A model generated the notes under the pieces. The model saw nothing but the letters and a program-made list of their open reading frames with translations, was not told the DNA's origin and searched no databases. The position numbers and the translations under genes are program-made. DNA of 33,120 nucleotides from Fidelibacterota bacterium CG1_02_48_14 (GTDB lineage: Bacteria > Fidelibacterota > UBA8477): positions 35,377-68,496 of the forward strand of contig MNWS01000121.1 of NCBI GenBank assembly GCA_001872685.1, in the 5' to 3' direction. Of the stretch, positions 8,610 through 19,565 are shown piece by piece; position 1 is the first letter of the stretch, and each line of letters starts with the position of its first letter.

Positions 8610-9698
8610 TTAGTGAACTAAAAATTGATTAAAGCCGCTGGTCAAAAACTCCCGGAAACTGCCATCTGACAATCGAACGATGAGAAGTCCTTCTATTTCC
8701 GGCGTCGCTTCCAACCATTTTAATCCCTCAACGTCGCCCATCACCATGACTGCAGTGGCGGTACCATCTGCCAGCATGCAGTTTTTGGCAAGGATGGAAA
8801 CGCTCGCTAATTGATGACTAATGGGTTTGCCCGTACGAGGATCGATGGTGTGAGAAATTCGCGTACCATCCACATCCCGATAATTACGATAATCGCCGGA
8901 TGTCGCAATGGCATAGTTACTTAAAGCGACTACGTGCTGCAATACTTCACCGGGTTTTTCACCGAAATAGGGGCGATCAATTCCGATTTGCCATGACTTT
9001 CCATTTTTATTATAACCACAGCAAACTACCTCACCACCAATCTCAACCATCGTGTTTTCAAACCCGGACGCCGCTAAAAAATCACTCACAGCGTCAACAC
9101 CAAAACCCTTGGCAATTGCGCTCAGATCAAGACTTAATTCAGGTGTATCTTTGCTGATGGTGGAGTCCGTGAACATGAGATGCTGCATCCCAACGAATCG
9201 TTTCAAGGAATCCAATTCATGGGTGGTGGGGAGATGTGCGGCTGCTTTTTTGAAACCAAAACCGTAGAAATTTACCAACGGCATCACGGTAATATCAAAC
9301 GCGCCCCCGGAGAGATGCCCAATATCCAAGCTCGACTTTAATACGACCGCGAATTGGGGTGAAATTTTCATCGGGCTGTTTATTTCGGTGGACTGATTAA
9401 AACGCGAAATTTCACTAGTGGGAATATAGGTAGACATGGATTGATTGATCGCCAGGAGCAAACTGTCTACTCGAAGCTGCGTAGCTCGTATCTGACTTTC
9501 AGAAATGAGCGTGTCCACCATTTTGATATGGTAGGTCGTGCCCATGGTTGAACCGGAAATGGAGGATTCAGGATAAGAAATTCCCGTCTGTTCTGAGCAA
9601 CCCGCAAGGACACCCACGATAAAAATCAACAGACCCGGTATGACGCGGGTCTGTTGAATGGAAAACATTATATTTGAACAACTTACATTAAAATTCAT
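8610..9698 (-). CDS. apbE: FAD:protein FMN transferase (ApbE), lipoprotein form
   Basis: Lipobox [70 protein letters not shown]; overlaps the nqrF 3' end. Confidence 0.95.
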   Translation of the reverse strand: MNFNVSCSNIMFSIQQTRVIPGLLIFIVGVLAGCSEQTGISYPESSISGSTMGTTYHIKMVDTLISESQIRATQLRVDSLLLAINQSMSTYIPTSEISRFNQSTEINSPMKISPQFAVVLKSSLDIGHLSGGAFDITVMPLVNFYGFGFKKAAAHLPTTHELDSLKRFVGMQHLMFTDSTISKDTPELSLDLSAIAKGFGVDAVSDFLAASGFENTMVEIGGEVVCCGYNKNGKSWQIGIDRPYFGEKPGEVLQHVVALSNYAIATSGDYRNYRDVDGTRISHTIDPRTGKPISHQLASVSILAKNCMLADGTATAVMVMGDVEGLKWLEATPEIEGLLIVRLSDGSFREFLTSGFNQFLVH

Positions 9699-10917
9699 CG
9701 TAGTAAATCGTCTCTTTATCTACCCCCAAATTGTAAAGCATGCGATTGACAGCCGCAATCATGGGCGGTGGTCCACACATGTAATACTCGATATCCTCCG
9801 GTGCTGGGTGATTTTTCAGATAATTCTCCAGAACCACCTGATGAATAAAGCCCACCGGACCTGTCCAATTATCCTCTGGAAGTGGATCCGAGAGCGCCAC
9901 GTTGTAGGAAAAGTTGGGATGATCAGCAGCTAACTTTTTAAACTCATCATCATAAAACATTTCGCGAACAGACCGCGCGCCGTACCAGAATGAAACCTGT
10001 CGTTGTGTATTTTTTGAATAGAACAGATCGAAAATGTGGCTGCGCATGGGCGCCATACCAGCTCCACCACCGATATAAAGCATTTCACGTTCGGTGTTTT
10101 TTGCGAAAAACTCACCGTACGGTCCACTCACCATCACCTTATCACCGGGTTTCAGGTTGAAAATAAATGAAGATGCTTTTCCGGGTGGTACATCCATTCC
10201 CGGCGGGGGACTGGCAATTCTGACATTCAGCATAACGATGTTGCCTTCAGCCGGATGATTGGCCATGGAGTAGGCACGGAATATCTCCTCATCCAGCTTC
10301 GATTTGAAGCGCCACATGTTGTACTTGTCCCAGTCACCACGATACTCGGTTTCCACATCAAAGTCAGCATAAGTGAGTTCATAGGGTGGGATGTCAATCT
10401 GGATATACCCACCAGCTTTGAAATTCAAATTTTCACCGGCTGGTAGTCTTAGGATCAATTCCTTGATGAATGTCGCCACATTCTGGTTACTGACGACTTC
10501 ACATTCCCATTTTTGAATGCTGAAAATTTCTTCCGGAACATGAATTTTCAGGTCATTCTTGACTTTAACCTGACAGGACAATCGGACATGATCTTTCATC
10601 TCCGCACGGGAAAGTTGTGTTTTTTCGGTGGGCAGGACTTCGCCGCCACCCTCCAGAATTTGACATTTACACATACCGCATGTGCCACCACCACCGCAAG
10701 CCGACGGTAAAAAGATTTTCTCGGCAGCCAGCGTGTTCAACAGGGTGCTTCCGGCTTCAACTTCCGGCGATTTTTCAGCATCGTCATTAATGAGGATTTT
10801 AACTTTCCCTCGGTTGACAAGGTTGGACCCGGCATAATTCAGCAACACGACCAGTATCTGAATCGTTCCGGTAAATACGACTGTGCTGAGGACAATCAAC
10901 CCAAAGGTACTATTCAC
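9688..10917 (-). CDS. nqrF: Na+-translocating NADH:quinone reductase subunit F
   Basis: 2Fe-2S motif [21 protein letters not shown] site RAYSMAN; NADH-binding [24 protein letters not shown]. Confidence 0.97.
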   Translation of the reverse strand: MNSTFGLIVLSTVVFTGTIQILVVLLNYAGSNLVNRGKVKILINDDAEKSPEVEAGSTLLNTLAAEKIFLPSACGGGGTCGMCKCQILEGGGEVLPTEKTQLSRAEMKDHVRLSCQVKVKNDLKIHVPEEIFSIQKWECEVVSNQNVATFIKELILRLPAGENLNFKAGGYIQIDIPPYELTYADFDVETEYRGDWDKYNMWRFKSKLDEEIFRAYSMANHPAEGNIVMLNVRIASPPPGMDVPPGKASSFIFNLKPGDKVMVSGPYGEFFAKNTEREMLYIGGGAGMAPMRSHIFDLFYSKNTQRQVSFWYGARSVREMFYDDEFKKLAADHPNFSYNVALSDPLPEDNWTGPVGFIHQVVLENYLKNHPAPEDIEYYMCGPPPMIAAVNRMLYNLGVDKETIYYDEF

Positions 10918-10932
10918 GCGTCGTCCCCTTTA

Positions 10933-11541
10933 CTACAGATTGATACCGGAAAAACTCATGAAAGCAATCGCCATGAGTCCGGTGATTAACATGGTGATAC
11001 CCAAACCGCGCAGACCCAAGGGAATATTGGAGTAGCGCAGTTTTTCACGAATCGCGGACATGGCAATAATTGCCAACGCCCAACCCGTCCCTGATCCCAG
11101 TCCGTAAACAAGGGATTCGCTGAAGTTGTACTCGCGTTCCACCATAAAGAGTGATCCACCGAGGATGGCGCAATTAACTGCGATCAATGGCAGAAAAATT
11201 CCCAGGGCGGCGTAGAGTGACGGGCTGTATTTATCCAGAATCATCTCAACCAATTGAACCATGGCAGCGATGACAGCGATGTATGAAATGAAGCCCAGGA
11301 AACTCAAATCCACACCAGGCAGGCCAGCCCATTCAAGCGCTCCGGGTGCCAGAAGAAAGTGGTGAATCGCCCAGTTCGTTGGAACGGTGATGGTCTGAAC
11401 AAAAACAACTGCGAAACCTAGTCCGATGGCCGTTTCAACACGCTTGGACACCGCCAAAAACGAACACATCCCGAGGAAAAATGCCAGCAGGATATTTTCG
11501 ACGAAGACGGCCTTCACAAATAAACTGATCAGATGTTCCAT
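10933..11541 (-). CDS. nqrE: Na+-translocating NADH:quinone reductase subunit E
   Basis: [42 protein letters not shown]; hydrophobic NqrDE/RnfAE family; position in operon. Confidence 0.96.
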   Translation of the reverse strand: MEHLISLFVKAVFVENILLAFFLGMCSFLAVSKRVETAIGLGFAVVFVQTITVPTNWAIHHFLLAPGALEWAGLPGVDLSFLGFISYIAVIAAMVQLVEMILDKYSPSLYAALGIFLPLIAVNCAILGGSLFMVEREYNFSESLVYGLGSGTGWALAIIAMSAIREKLRYSNIPLGLRGLGITMLITGLMAIAFMSFSGINL

Positions 11542-11557
11542 AATGATCTACCTCCGC

Positions 11558-12184
11558 CTATTCGCTAACCGTGCCGGTGACACTGCGTTGCACCCAGATG
11601 AGTAGACCCAACAGGATAAAAGCACCGGGTGCCAGAACCATTAAGCCCATGTTTTGATAGCCGGCAGCGTAAAAACTGTCCGGGATTATGCGGAAGCCCA
11701 TCAGGGTTCCACTGCCTAATAATTCCCGTCCGAAGGAGACTGTCATCAAAAACATGCTGTAGCCCAAACCATTGCCAATACCATCCAAAAATGACGGCCA
11801 GGGCTTTTGCTGCAAAGCGAATGCTTCTGCCCGACCAAGGACGATACAGTTGGTGATGATCAGTCCGACAAAGACGCTGAGCTGCTTACTGATGTCGAAC
11901 AAGTAGGCTTTCAGAATTTGGTCCACTAAAATCACCAGAGAGGCGATAATGGCCAACTCAACAATAATTCGAATCTGGGATGGGATTTTGTTACGGATCA
12001 GCGAGATGGCGAGACTTGAGAATGCCGTCACCAGCATCACCGCCAACGACATGACCAGAGCAGTTCGCATCTGGACCGTTACCGCCAAAGCGGAACAGAT
12101 TCCCAGAACCTGAATGGAGATCGGGTTGTTGTCCATCAATGGATCTTTGACGAACTTTATATTTTTTGCACTGAGTATGTTCAT
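11558..12184 (-). CDS. nqrD: Na+-translocating NADH:quinone reductase subunit D
   Basis: [54 protein letters not shown]; operon position. Confidence 0.96.
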   Translation of the reverse strand: MNILSAKNIKFVKDPLMDNNPISIQVLGICSALAVTVQMRTALVMSLAVMLVTAFSSLAISLIRNKIPSQIRIIVELAIIASLVILVDQILKAYLFDISKQLSVFVGLIITNCIVLGRAEAFALQQKPWPSFLDGIGNGLGYSMFLMTVSFGRELLGSGTLMGFRIIPDSFYAAGYQNMGLMVLAPGAFILLGLLIWVQRSVTGTVSE

Positions 12185-12906
12185 GAGATGACCTCGTTAT
12201 GAACTTTATTTCGAAGAATGGTGAAGTACGGATTGAAGCGTTCCAGATCACCCATGAGGAATTCGTTAATTCCTTTCCCGGTGAGTGTAGCGCCACTAAT
12301 ACCGTCAACCTTGTGCTCTTTTCCCTTTGTATCTGCTCTCAACTTACCTTTTTCGATGGTGATACCCACGAGGGAACCGTTTGTATCCAGGATTTTTTTA
12401 CCCACGAAATTTTCAATGAACCAATCCTTGGAGATTTCGCCACCCAATCCCGGTGTTTCACCGTGGGAGTAGAAGGTGATTCCACGCACCGTATTCAGGT
12501 CGGAGTCAAGAGCCAGATAACCTTTAACGGTTGACCATAAACCTTTACCGGAGATGGGGAAGCAGTAAGCGGTTACAGCGCCGTTTGCATCCTTCAGCAA
12601 ATAGATGGGTAACCGGTCTGTTTCATCAGCATTGACTTCATCTGCAGTGAGATTGGGTATGACTGTTCCTGCAGGATCAACCACGACGCTGGACATCCGC
12701 TTGGCGAACATATCCAGGATGTCCTTCTTGGCGTATTTTTGATCCGGTTCAATTAGTTGGACGGCTCTCAGGATATTTTTTTTAATATCTGTCTGAATAT
12801 TCTCTTCCTGCGCCGGTTTTAAAAGTGTTGCTGCAGAAGCTAACAAAATGCTGCAAATGATGGTTACGGTGGCAGCGAATCGCAGAATATATCCATTACT
12901 ATACAC
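12181..12906 (-). CDS. nqrC: Na+-translocating NADH:quinone reductase subunit C
   Basis: FMN attachment motif [12 protein letters not shown]-terminal TM. ORF track gives ATG at 12975, deep inside nqrB; GTG at 12906 ([10 protein letters not shown]) with aagaggaga upstream fits better. Confidence 0.93.
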   Translation of the reverse strand: MYSNGYILRFAATVTIICSILLASAATLLKPAQEENIQTDIKKNILRAVQLIEPDQKYAKKDILDMFAKRMSSVVVDPAGTVIPNLTADEVNADETDRLPIYLLKDANGAVTAYCFPISGKGLWSTVKGYLALDSDLNTVRGITFYSHGETPGLGGEISKDWFIENFVGKKILDTNGSLVGITIEKGKLRADTKGKEHKVDGISGATLTGKGINEFLMGDLERFNPYFTILRNKVHNEVIS

Positions 12907-14038
12907 GGCGTAGTCTCCTCTTAATGTTGGCTTGTACGACGAAATGGTCGATGAGTGGCGAGAAGACATTGCCAAAGAGGATGGCCAACATCATACCTTC
13001 CGGGTAAGCAGGATTAAAGGTCCGGATCAGAATCGCCATGACGCCGATCAGAATGCCATAAATCCATTTTCCGGTGTTGGTACCAGCCGCAGAAACCGGA
13101 TCGGTGGTCATAAAGACGGTTCCAAACATGAATCCACCCATGACCAATTGGTAAACCGGTGGTAATGAAAGCATGCCGGTGGCTGTGGGTCCGGCCAACC
13201 AATGAACCAGACTTGCCATGCCAAAACCACCCAAAGCAGTTGCCAGCATAATTCTCCAACTCCCGATACCCAGAATGATGAGAATGGCCGCACCAATCAG
13301 AATTGCCAGCGTGGATGTTTCACCCATACTGCCCGGGATGAACCCTGTAAACATGTTATTCAATGTATAATGCAAAGGACTGGCGTGTAAGGCATCAACA
13401 GCATTACCGGTTGCTGCAGCAGCAGTTGCCAGCGGTGTCGCGGTGGAAAATCCGTCAACCGCAGCCCAAACACTATCGCCGGACATGTTGCCTGGATAGG
13501 TGAAAAACAGGAATGCTCGCGCGGTGAGGGCCGGATTAAGAAGGTTCATTCCTGTTCCGCCGAAAACTTCCTTGCCAATTACGATTCCAAATGAAATACC
13601 AATGGCGACCTGCCAGAGTGGAATTGTCGGGGGTAGCGTCAGTGGAAACAAAATTCCGGTCACCAGCAATCCCTCATTGATCACATGTCCGCGAATTTTT
13701 GCGAAAATCGATTCCCAAAACGCGCCCACTGCATAGGAAACAATCACGACGGGCATCATCACCAGTGCGCCCTTCCAGATCGCCAACCAAAAATCAGAGA
13801 TTCCAGTTTGGCGTCCGATATTGTACATACCCATAATGATAACGGGTAGGAGCGCTACGATGACCATAAACATATAGCGTTTTAGGTCAATATTATCACG
13901 CACATGCGGACCGCGCCGGGTCGCTTTCCCTGGTGTCAGGAGAAATGTATGGGTCGCTTCAACCAGTGGCTCAATAAGCTTGAAGGGGCTTTTGGATAGA
14001 CTTTCTTCCAGCTTCGTAAAAATTTGATCCAAACTCAT
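12899..14038 (-). CDS. nqrB: Na+-translocating NADH:quinone reductase subunit B
   Basis: KATRRGPHVRDNIDLKRYMFMVIVALLPVIIMGMYNIG; EVFGGTGMNLLNPALTARAFLFFTYPG; FMTTDPVSAAGTNTGKWIYG. Confidence 0.97.
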   Translation of the reverse strand: MSLDQIFTKLEESLSKSPFKLIEPLVEATHTFLLTPGKATRRGPHVRDNIDLKRYMFMVIVALLPVIIMGMYNIGRQTGISDFWLAIWKGALVMMPVVIVSYAVGAFWESIFAKIRGHVINEGLLVTGILFPLTLPPTIPLWQVAIGISFGIVIGKEVFGGTGMNLLNPALTARAFLFFTYPGNMSGDSVWAAVDGFSTATPLATAAAATGNAVDALHASPLHYTLNNMFTGFIPGSMGETSTLAILIGAAILIILGIGSWRIMLATALGGFGMASLVHWLAGPTATGMLSLPPVYQLVMGGFMFGTVFMTTDPVSAAGTNTGKWIYGILIGVMAILIRTFNPAYPEGMMLAILFGNVFSPLIDHFVVQANIKRRLRRV

Positions 14039-14041
14039 CGG

Positions 14042-15391
14042 TTAACCTTCCTTCTCAATCAGCGTTAAACCGTGTTCGATGATCTCGCCAAATTCAATCT
14101 TTGAAGGACAGACGTAGGTACACAGTGCGAAGTCTTCCGGAGCAACCTCCAGAATGCCGAGTTGCTCCATGAGTTCCACATCTTCAATCAAAACAGCTTT
14201 GGCAAGATTTACCGGGAGAATGTCCATTGGCATTACTTTTTCATAGTTACCTGTGGCAACGAAGGCGCGTTCATCACCATTCAAATCGGTGTTTTGCACA
14301 AACTTTTTGTTTTTGAACAGCGATGATAAAAAGGTGCTTCCATAGCTCGGCAGGTTGAAACCGGGATCCATCCAACCCAGGAATCGTTTTTTCAGCACCT
14401 CAGGAATGGCTGTCACTGTATGGTCGTAAAACCCAATAAATCCTTCAAGCGAGGCATGGGTCCCTGACAAAATGGTCCCGGAAAGTATACGATGAACGTT
14501 GTCGCTGAGATTCTGGGGAAGGAAGCTGGCCATCGGAGCACCAGCCAAAGTTTTGATGTAGTGTCGCTTTTCAATAGGCGCGCCAGTTATAGCAACGATG
14601 GTCTCATTTGGATAACGGCCGTTCTTTAACAGTTGGCCGATTCTTGCTGTATCAAATGGTGATATGTACCAAATCACCTCACCCGAATGCAACCGGTCTA
14701 TGTAATAAACCTGCACGCTGATATTTCCAGCCGGATGGGGTCCGGTGATGGTGTGATGCTCAACGCCTGTAATTTCTTTAAAACTGTCATTATTGTCCGG
14801 GGCGGTAGTCAGGTGAACCTTCCCGCCGGTCAATCGCTGCAATGCCAGGACACCCGTCTGGAAGTCGGCTTTGAGTTCTTTCATGTAAAAATTTGGATCA
14901 GCGGCCAATGGTGCGGTATCCAAGCCGGAAATGAAAATAGCCTTTGGTGATTTATCCAGATCGGCGATGTTCGAAAAGGGACGCTGCCGAAGTGCTGGCC
15001 ACATACCGCCTTCCACCAACGCATTAATCACCTGCGCCCGCTCAAGTGTCTTGATCTGTGTATCGGTATACCTCGGAAACTCAACGCTCTCATTGCTCGT
15101 CTCCACATCAATCACGACGCGTAAAATGCGTCGGCGGTCACCACGTACGACATCATTGACCTTCCCCGCAGCCGGTGCGAGAAATTTGACATCGGGTTGC
15201 TTTTTGTCGGTAAAGAGAACCGACCCGATTTTGACATGGTCACCGGGCTCTACTTTCATCTGAGGTCGCAGATTGCGAAAATCGGTTGCTTGCACAGCCA
15301 CTTGTTTCGGCTGAGGAACGACCACAAGCTTGCCCTCCGGCGAACCTTCCAGGGGTAAATTGTAACCTCGTTTAACTTTGAATTGTCCCAT
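14042..15391 (-). CDS. nqrA: Na+-translocating NADH:quinone reductase subunit A
   Basis: KVKRGYNLPLEGSPEG; EPGDHVKIGSVLFTDKKQPDVKFLAPAAGKVNDVVRGDRRRILRVVIDVE; C-terminal ALCTYVCPSKIEFGEIIEHGL. ATG at 15391 preferred over the track start 15427, because a promoter -10 sits at 15428-15433. Confidence 0.95.
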   Translation of the reverse strand: MGQFKVKRGYNLPLEGSPEGKLVVVPQPKQVAVQATDFRNLRPQMKVEPGDHVKIGSVLFTDKKQPDVKFLAPAAGKVNDVVRGDRRRILRVVIDVETSNESVEFPRYTDTQIKTLERAQVINALVEGGMWPALRQRPFSNIADLDKSPKAIFISGLDTAPLAADPNFYMKELKADFQTGVLALQRLTGGKVHLTTAPDNNDSFKEITGVEHHTITGPHPAGNISVQVYYIDRLHSGEVIWYISPFDTARIGQLLKNGRYPNETIVAITGAPIEKRHYIKTLAGAPMASFLPQNLSDNVHRILSGTILSGTHASLEGFIGFYDHTVTAIPEVLKKRFLGWMDPGFNLPSYGSTFLSSLFKNKKFVQNTDLNGDERAFVATGNYEKVMPMDILPVNLAKAVLIEDVELMEQLGILEVAPEDFALCTYVCPSKIEFGEIIEHGLTLIEKEG

Positions 15392-15427
15392 ACTCACATC
15401 CACTCCATTTATCCATTTTGCGGCCAA

Positions 15428-15455
15428 AATATAGAGTCAGTTTCAGCTTCTTCAA
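15428..15455 (-). promoter_or_regulatory. Putative promoter of the nqr operon
   Basis: On the - strand: TTGAAG (15455-15450), 16 nt, TATATT (15433-15428), followed by TTGGCC. Confidence 0.55.
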
Positions 15456-15760
15456 GAGTTAGTGTGGCTTTAATAAAACCAGTGTGAAAAATCATACTGC
15501 CCGTGTAAAACCTGCTCCGCATGAGCTGCTGTACCGGTGCAAACTATATGCCATGGACAACGATCTACACGCCTTCCTTGCCATGCAAACCAGTAAAAAA
15601 ATCATCCGATACCCGCTTTTATTTTTAGGTGATCTGCAGGCATTTCTGAGGGGAAGAAATTCGATGCTATAGGTGTGATTTTGCACGGTTTTGCAAAGGT
15701 TAAATTCCTTGCGCTACCATGCATCCCCGTATACATTTCGCGGCTAAAAATGGAACGGAT

Positions 15761-17083
15761 ATGTTAGAGCAATTAAGTCAGAATTTGGAAGGTGTCCTCA
15801 AGAAATTGAGGGGACACGGCCGACTGACTGAAGCAAACATATCTGATGCTTTGCGCGAGGTTCGCCGGGCACTGCTCGAAGCCGATGTAAATTATCAGGT
15901 AGCCCGGGATTTTATTGCCGCTGTCAAGGAACGCGCCTTGGGCGATACCGTCCTGCGATCCATTACCCCCGGCCAGCAAATCGTCAAAATTATTCAGGAT
16001 GAGCTAACACAACTTTTAGGTGGGGATGCCAAACCTCTCAACCTGTCTGGATCGCCTGCCATCATCATGGTGGTCGGTCTTCAGGGGAGCGGCAAGACGA
16101 CATTTGTGGCCAAACTCGGGCGTCAGCTTGCCAAAGAAGGACGTCATCCACTTTTGGTTGCTTGTGACGTTTATCGTCCGGCGGCTGTGGAGCAATTACA
16201 GGTTCTTGGCAAGCAGATCAAAATTCCGGTCTACGCGGAAGAGAATAGCAAGGACGTGGTTGGGATTGCCCAGCGCGCGATTCGTGAATCGGTTCGTTAC
16301 CCTGCGGATGTCGTCATCGTCGACACAGCCGGACGGCTACACATAGATACGCAGATGATGGAGGAGATCAGGGCGGTCAAAAAAGCGCTCGATCCTCGCG
16401 AAATTCTGTTTGTCGCGGACGGGATGACCGGCCAGGATGCCGTAAATGCCGCCAAAGCTTTCCAGGAAGCAGTTCAGTTTGACGGCGTGGTCCTGACCAA
16501 ACTCGATGGTGATACGAGAGGTGGCGCTGCGCTTTCGATTCGCTCCGTCACCGGCAAACCGATTAAATATATCGGTGTGGGCGAACAGGTCACTGCGCTG
16601 GAGGTTTTCCATCCGGAGCGACTGGCAAGTCGAATTCTTGGGATGGGCGATGTTGTTTCACTGGTGGAACGGGCACAGGAGGTGTTCGATACCGACGAAG
16701 CTGAAAAACTTGAGAAAAAACTCCGGAAAAGTGATTTTGATCTTGACGATTTCAAGACGCAGTTGAAGCAAATGCGATCCATGGGAGGTCTATCCGGCCT
16801 GGTCGGATTAATCCCTGGAATGAATCGACTTAAAGATGTAAACTTGGACGAAAAAAGGTTGACTCGTATTGAGGCAATTATTAACTCAATGACCCCGATT
16901 GAGCGCCGTCGCCCGCAGGTTTTGAATGGTAGTCGGCGGAAACGCATCGCCAGGGGCTCCGGAACAGCAGTGACGGATGTGAATCAATTAATGAAGCAGT
17001 TTCAAATGATGCAAAAAATGATGAAACGCTTTGGGAAAATGAATAAACGGCAACTGTTGAAAAACTTGCCGTTAGGAATGTAA
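15761..17083 (+). CDS. ffh: Signal recognition particle protein Ffh
   Basis: GLQGSGKTTFVAKLGRQLAKEG; DVYRPAAVEQL; VDTAGRLHIDTQMMEE; TKLDGDTRGGAALSI; Met-rich C-terminal M domain. Start at 15761 (MLEQLSQNL) preferred over 15719. Confidence 0.97.
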   Translation: MLEQLSQNLEGVLKKLRGHGRLTEANISDALREVRRALLEADVNYQVARDFIAAVKERALGDTVLRSITPGQQIVKIIQDELTQLLGGDAKPLNLSGSPAIIMVVGLQGSGKTTFVAKLGRQLAKEGRHPLLVACDVYRPAAVEQLQVLGKQIKIPVYAEENSKDVVGIAQRAIRESVRYPADVVIVDTAGRLHIDTQMMEEIRAVKKALDPREILFVADGMTGQDAVNAAKAFQEAVQFDGVVLTKLDGDTRGGAALSIRSVTGKPIKYIGVGEQVTALEVFHPERLASRILGMGDVVSLVERAQEVFDTDEAEKLEKKLRKSDFDLDDFKTQLKQMRSMGGLSGLVGLIPGMNRLKDVNLDEKRLTRIEAIINSMTPIERRRPQVLNGSRRKRIARGSGTAVTDVNQLMKQFQMMQKMMKRFGKMNKRQLLKNLPLGM

Positions 17084-17104
17084 TCTTATGGATGGAGGTT
17101 TTGT

Positions 17105-17599
17105 TTGGCTGTAAGAATTCGTCTGATGCGTGGTGGGAGAAAAAAACTTCCCATGTATCGCATTGTAGTTGCCGATTCAAGAGCGCCCCGTGATGGTCGC
17201 TATATCGAAGTCATTGGTCGGTACAACCCGCTGCCTGCTACAATGGAAGTCAGTGTGGATGAAAGTCGTCTGTTCAAGTGGTTGGATGATGGCGCCGCGA
17301 TGTCCGATACAGTTAAAAATTTAATGCGGCATCAGGGTTTGACTCTGAAATATGAGCTGCGTAAACGGAATGCCGATGAGGCTACTGTTTCTAAAGAACT
17401 GCAAAAGTGGGAAATGGCTCACCAGGAACGTGATAAGAATACTGGGAATACGAAAAGTCAGAAAGCTGAAGTTGCCAAGACATTGGAAACCGAGGCTGCA
17501 CCAGTAGCAGAAGCGCTGGCTGTTGAAGCCGAAGTCGCTCCGGAAACCCTTGCTGTAGAGCCTGAACAAGCTGCAGAAACCGAATCAAAGGCAGAATAA
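17105..17599 (+). CDS. rpsP: 30S ribosomal protein bS16 with long acidic C-terminal extension
   Basis: TTG start: MAVRIRLMRGGRKKLPMYRIVVADSRAPRDGRYIEVIGRYNPLP; RBS ggagg; E/A-rich tail after about residue 115. Confidence 0.95.
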   Translation: MAVRIRLMRGGRKKLPMYRIVVADSRAPRDGRYIEVIGRYNPLPATMEVSVDESRLFKWLDDGAAMSDTVKNLMRHQGLTLKYELRKRNADEATVSKELQKWEMAHQERDKNTGNTKSQKAEVAKTLETEAAPVAEALAVEAEVAPETLAVEPEQAAETESKAE

Positions 17600-17659
17600 T
17601 CATCGCCTTGATCTGGCCTCCTGGTAAATACCAGGTAGCATATTGGAAAGGGATTACTC

Positions 17660-17893
17660 ATGAAGGATTTTGTAGAGTTCGTAGCCAAAAGTCTGGTAGA
17701 TCGACCAGAAGAAGTGACGGTCAATCAGGTTGATAGCGAACGCGTAACCATTTTTGAGTTACACGTAGCCAAAGAAGATGTTGGTAAAGTCATCGGCCGG
17801 TCAGGCCGTACGGCAAAAGCCTTCAGGACACTACTGGCGGCTGTCTCAGCAAAAGCAGGCGCTACTCGATCAATTCTGGAGATATTGGAGTAA
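17660..17893 (+). CDS. khpA: KH-domain RNA-binding protein KhpA (YlqC family)
   Basis: MKDFVEFVAKSLVDRPEEVTVNQV...GKVIGRSGRTAKAFRTLL; located between rpsP and rimM as usual. Confidence 0.93.
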   Translation: MKDFVEFVAKSLVDRPEEVTVNQVDSERVTIFELHVAKEDVGKVIGRSGRTAKAFRTLLAAVSAKAGATRSILEILE

Positions 17894-17910
17894 TTCCATC
17901 TCAATAACCC

Positions 17911-18420
17911 ATGACCGAACTTGAGCGTACTATCATTGCAACCGTTCGGAAGCCACATGGTGTTAAAGGCAGTCTGAAAGTCACCCTTCATGGGCTTGAA
18001 CTGGCGGACGTAAAAGAATTAAAAACGCTTTTTCTCAAAACAGACTCGGGTTGGCAATCATACGAATTGTCACTCGTTCAAGGCACAAATTCTGATGCAA
18101 TCCTGACTCTGGGAGGGGTTGACTCTCGTGAAGCGGTTGAGCTACTGCGTGGCCAGGACCTGTACGCCGATGAAGCCGACCTCCCTCCGCTGGAAGAACT
18201 TGAGTTTTACATCGAAGATTTGGAAGGTTGCGAGGTCGCAGATTCCGAAGGTACGATTTTTGGCAAGGTCACTGAAATTCTGCTGGGTAACGAACAAGAC
18301 ACACTCGTCGTTCTGAGTGCAGATGGCATTGAATCCATGTTTCCGTTTGTTGATGAATGGATTGAAGAGGTGGATATTGAGGGTCGTCGTATCATTGTGA
18401 CGCCTTCGGAGATTCGCTGA
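17911..18420 (+). CDS. rimM: Ribosome maturation factor RimM
   Basis: TVRKPHGVKGSLKVT; LEFYIEDLEGCEV; MFPFVDEWIEEVDIEGRRIIV. Confidence 0.94.
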   Translation: MTELERTIIATVRKPHGVKGSLKVTLHGLELADVKELKTLFLKTDSGWQSYELSLVQGTNSDAILTLGGVDSREAVELLRGQDLYADEADLPPLEELEFYIEDLEGCEVADSEGTIFGKVTEILLGNEQDTLVVLSADGIESMFPFVDEWIEEVDIEGRRIIVTPSEIR

Positions 18421-19151
18421 TGTCATTGAAAATCGATGTCATTTCTACCTTTCCCGGAATCGTGGAAACTTTCGCTGAAATGGGGATCGTTGGTCGGGCT
18501 TTCAAATTGGGTTTGGCTAAACTCAAAGTCTGGAACCTGCGAGATTTCGCTGATGATCGCTTTAAGCACATCGATGATGATCCATATGGCGGCGGACCGG
18601 GAATGGTGATCAAACCAGACCCCATCTTTCGGACTTTCGATGCCTTGGAGGCGATGAATTCTAATGAGCCGCGTCATGTCATATTCCTGACTCCCCAGGG
18701 CAAACCATTCCAACAGGACGATGCAGAACGACTTTCGCAACAAAATCATCTGGTTTTTTTGTGTGGTCGGTACAAAGGCATTGACGAACGGGTTCGTGAA
18801 GCCCTGGTAGATGAGGAATTTAGCATTGGCGACTATGTGCTTTCCGGGGGCGAATTGGCTGCATTCGTGATGATTGACGCCATTGTTCGATTGTTACCCG
18901 ACGCAACCAGTGATGGTGATTCCGTAATTTCTGACACTTTTCCGTTTGGATTATTGGACGCACCGTTGTATACACGGCCCGCGGAGTACCGGGGCATGCA
19001 GGTGCCGGAAATTTTACTGTCCGGGAACCATGCAGAGATTGAAAAATGGCGTTTGGAACAACGCCTGGAACGAACCAGGCAGCGCCGCAAAGATTTATAC
19101 AAACAATACATGAGACGTTTGGAGGATAGGGAAAATGAACAAGGCCAATAA
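18420..19151 (+). CDS. trmD: tRNA (guanine37-N1)-methyltransferase TrmD
   Basis: [52 protein letters not shown]. Confidence 0.97.
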   Translation: MSLKIDVISTFPGIVETFAEMGIVGRAFKLGLAKLKVWNLRDFADDRFKHIDDDPYGGGPGMVIKPDPIFRTFDALEAMNSNEPRHVIFLTPQGKPFQQDDAERLSQQNHLVFLCGRYKGIDERVREALVDEEFSIGDYVLSGGELAAFVMIDAIVRLLPDATSDGDSVISDTFPFGLLDAPLYTRPAEYRGMQVPEILLSGNHAEIEKWRLEQRLERTRQRRKDLYKQYMRRLEDRENEQGQ

Positions 19152-19476
19152 CACCGTAGCAGACCAGTTACGCACAGATATTCCGGATTTTCGGGCAGGA
19201 GATACGGTGGCTGTTGATGTGAAAGTCATTGAAGGAAATAAAGAACGCGTTCAACGGTACGAAGGCAATGTAATTGCCCGTTCCGGTAGAGGTGTGAATG
19301 CCTCCTTCACCGTCAGGAAAATTTCCAACAATATCGGAGTAGAACGAATTTTTCCGCTCCATAGTCCAAATCTGGCGGCAATCACAGTCGTTCGCAAAGG
19401 ACGCGTCCGACGGGCGAAACTCTACTATCTGCGCAAACTGCGTGGCCGGAAAGCGCGTATCAAAGAGTTGCGTTAG
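19135..19476 (+). CDS. rplS: 50S ribosomal protein bL19
   Basis: [46 protein letters not shown]...[11 protein letters not shown]; overlaps the trmD 3' end. Confidence 0.97.
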   Translation: MNKANNTVADQLRTDIPDFRAGDTVAVDVKVIEGNKERVQRYEGNVIARSGRGVNASFTVRKISNNIGVERIFPLHSPNLAAITVVRKGRVRRAKLYYLRKLRGRKARIKELR

Positions 19477-19511
19477 TCCGTCTTGGATTGACAACTACGG
19501 TTACAAAATTG

Positions 19512-19540
19512 AAAAAGCCACGTTTGCGTGGCTTTTTTTT
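19512..19540 (+). terminator. Rho-independent terminator after rplS
   Basis: aaaagccacg-tttg-cgtggctttttttt; strong stem with T8. Confidence 0.93.
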
Positions 19541-19565
19541 CATCTTTCGGAGTCATGAAATCTAA

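Noticed and set aside
15484-15686. Overlapping small ORFs on both strands in the nqrA-ffh gap
   Set aside because: Mirror-image translations of the same stretch, no RBS or recognisable product; probably non-coding.
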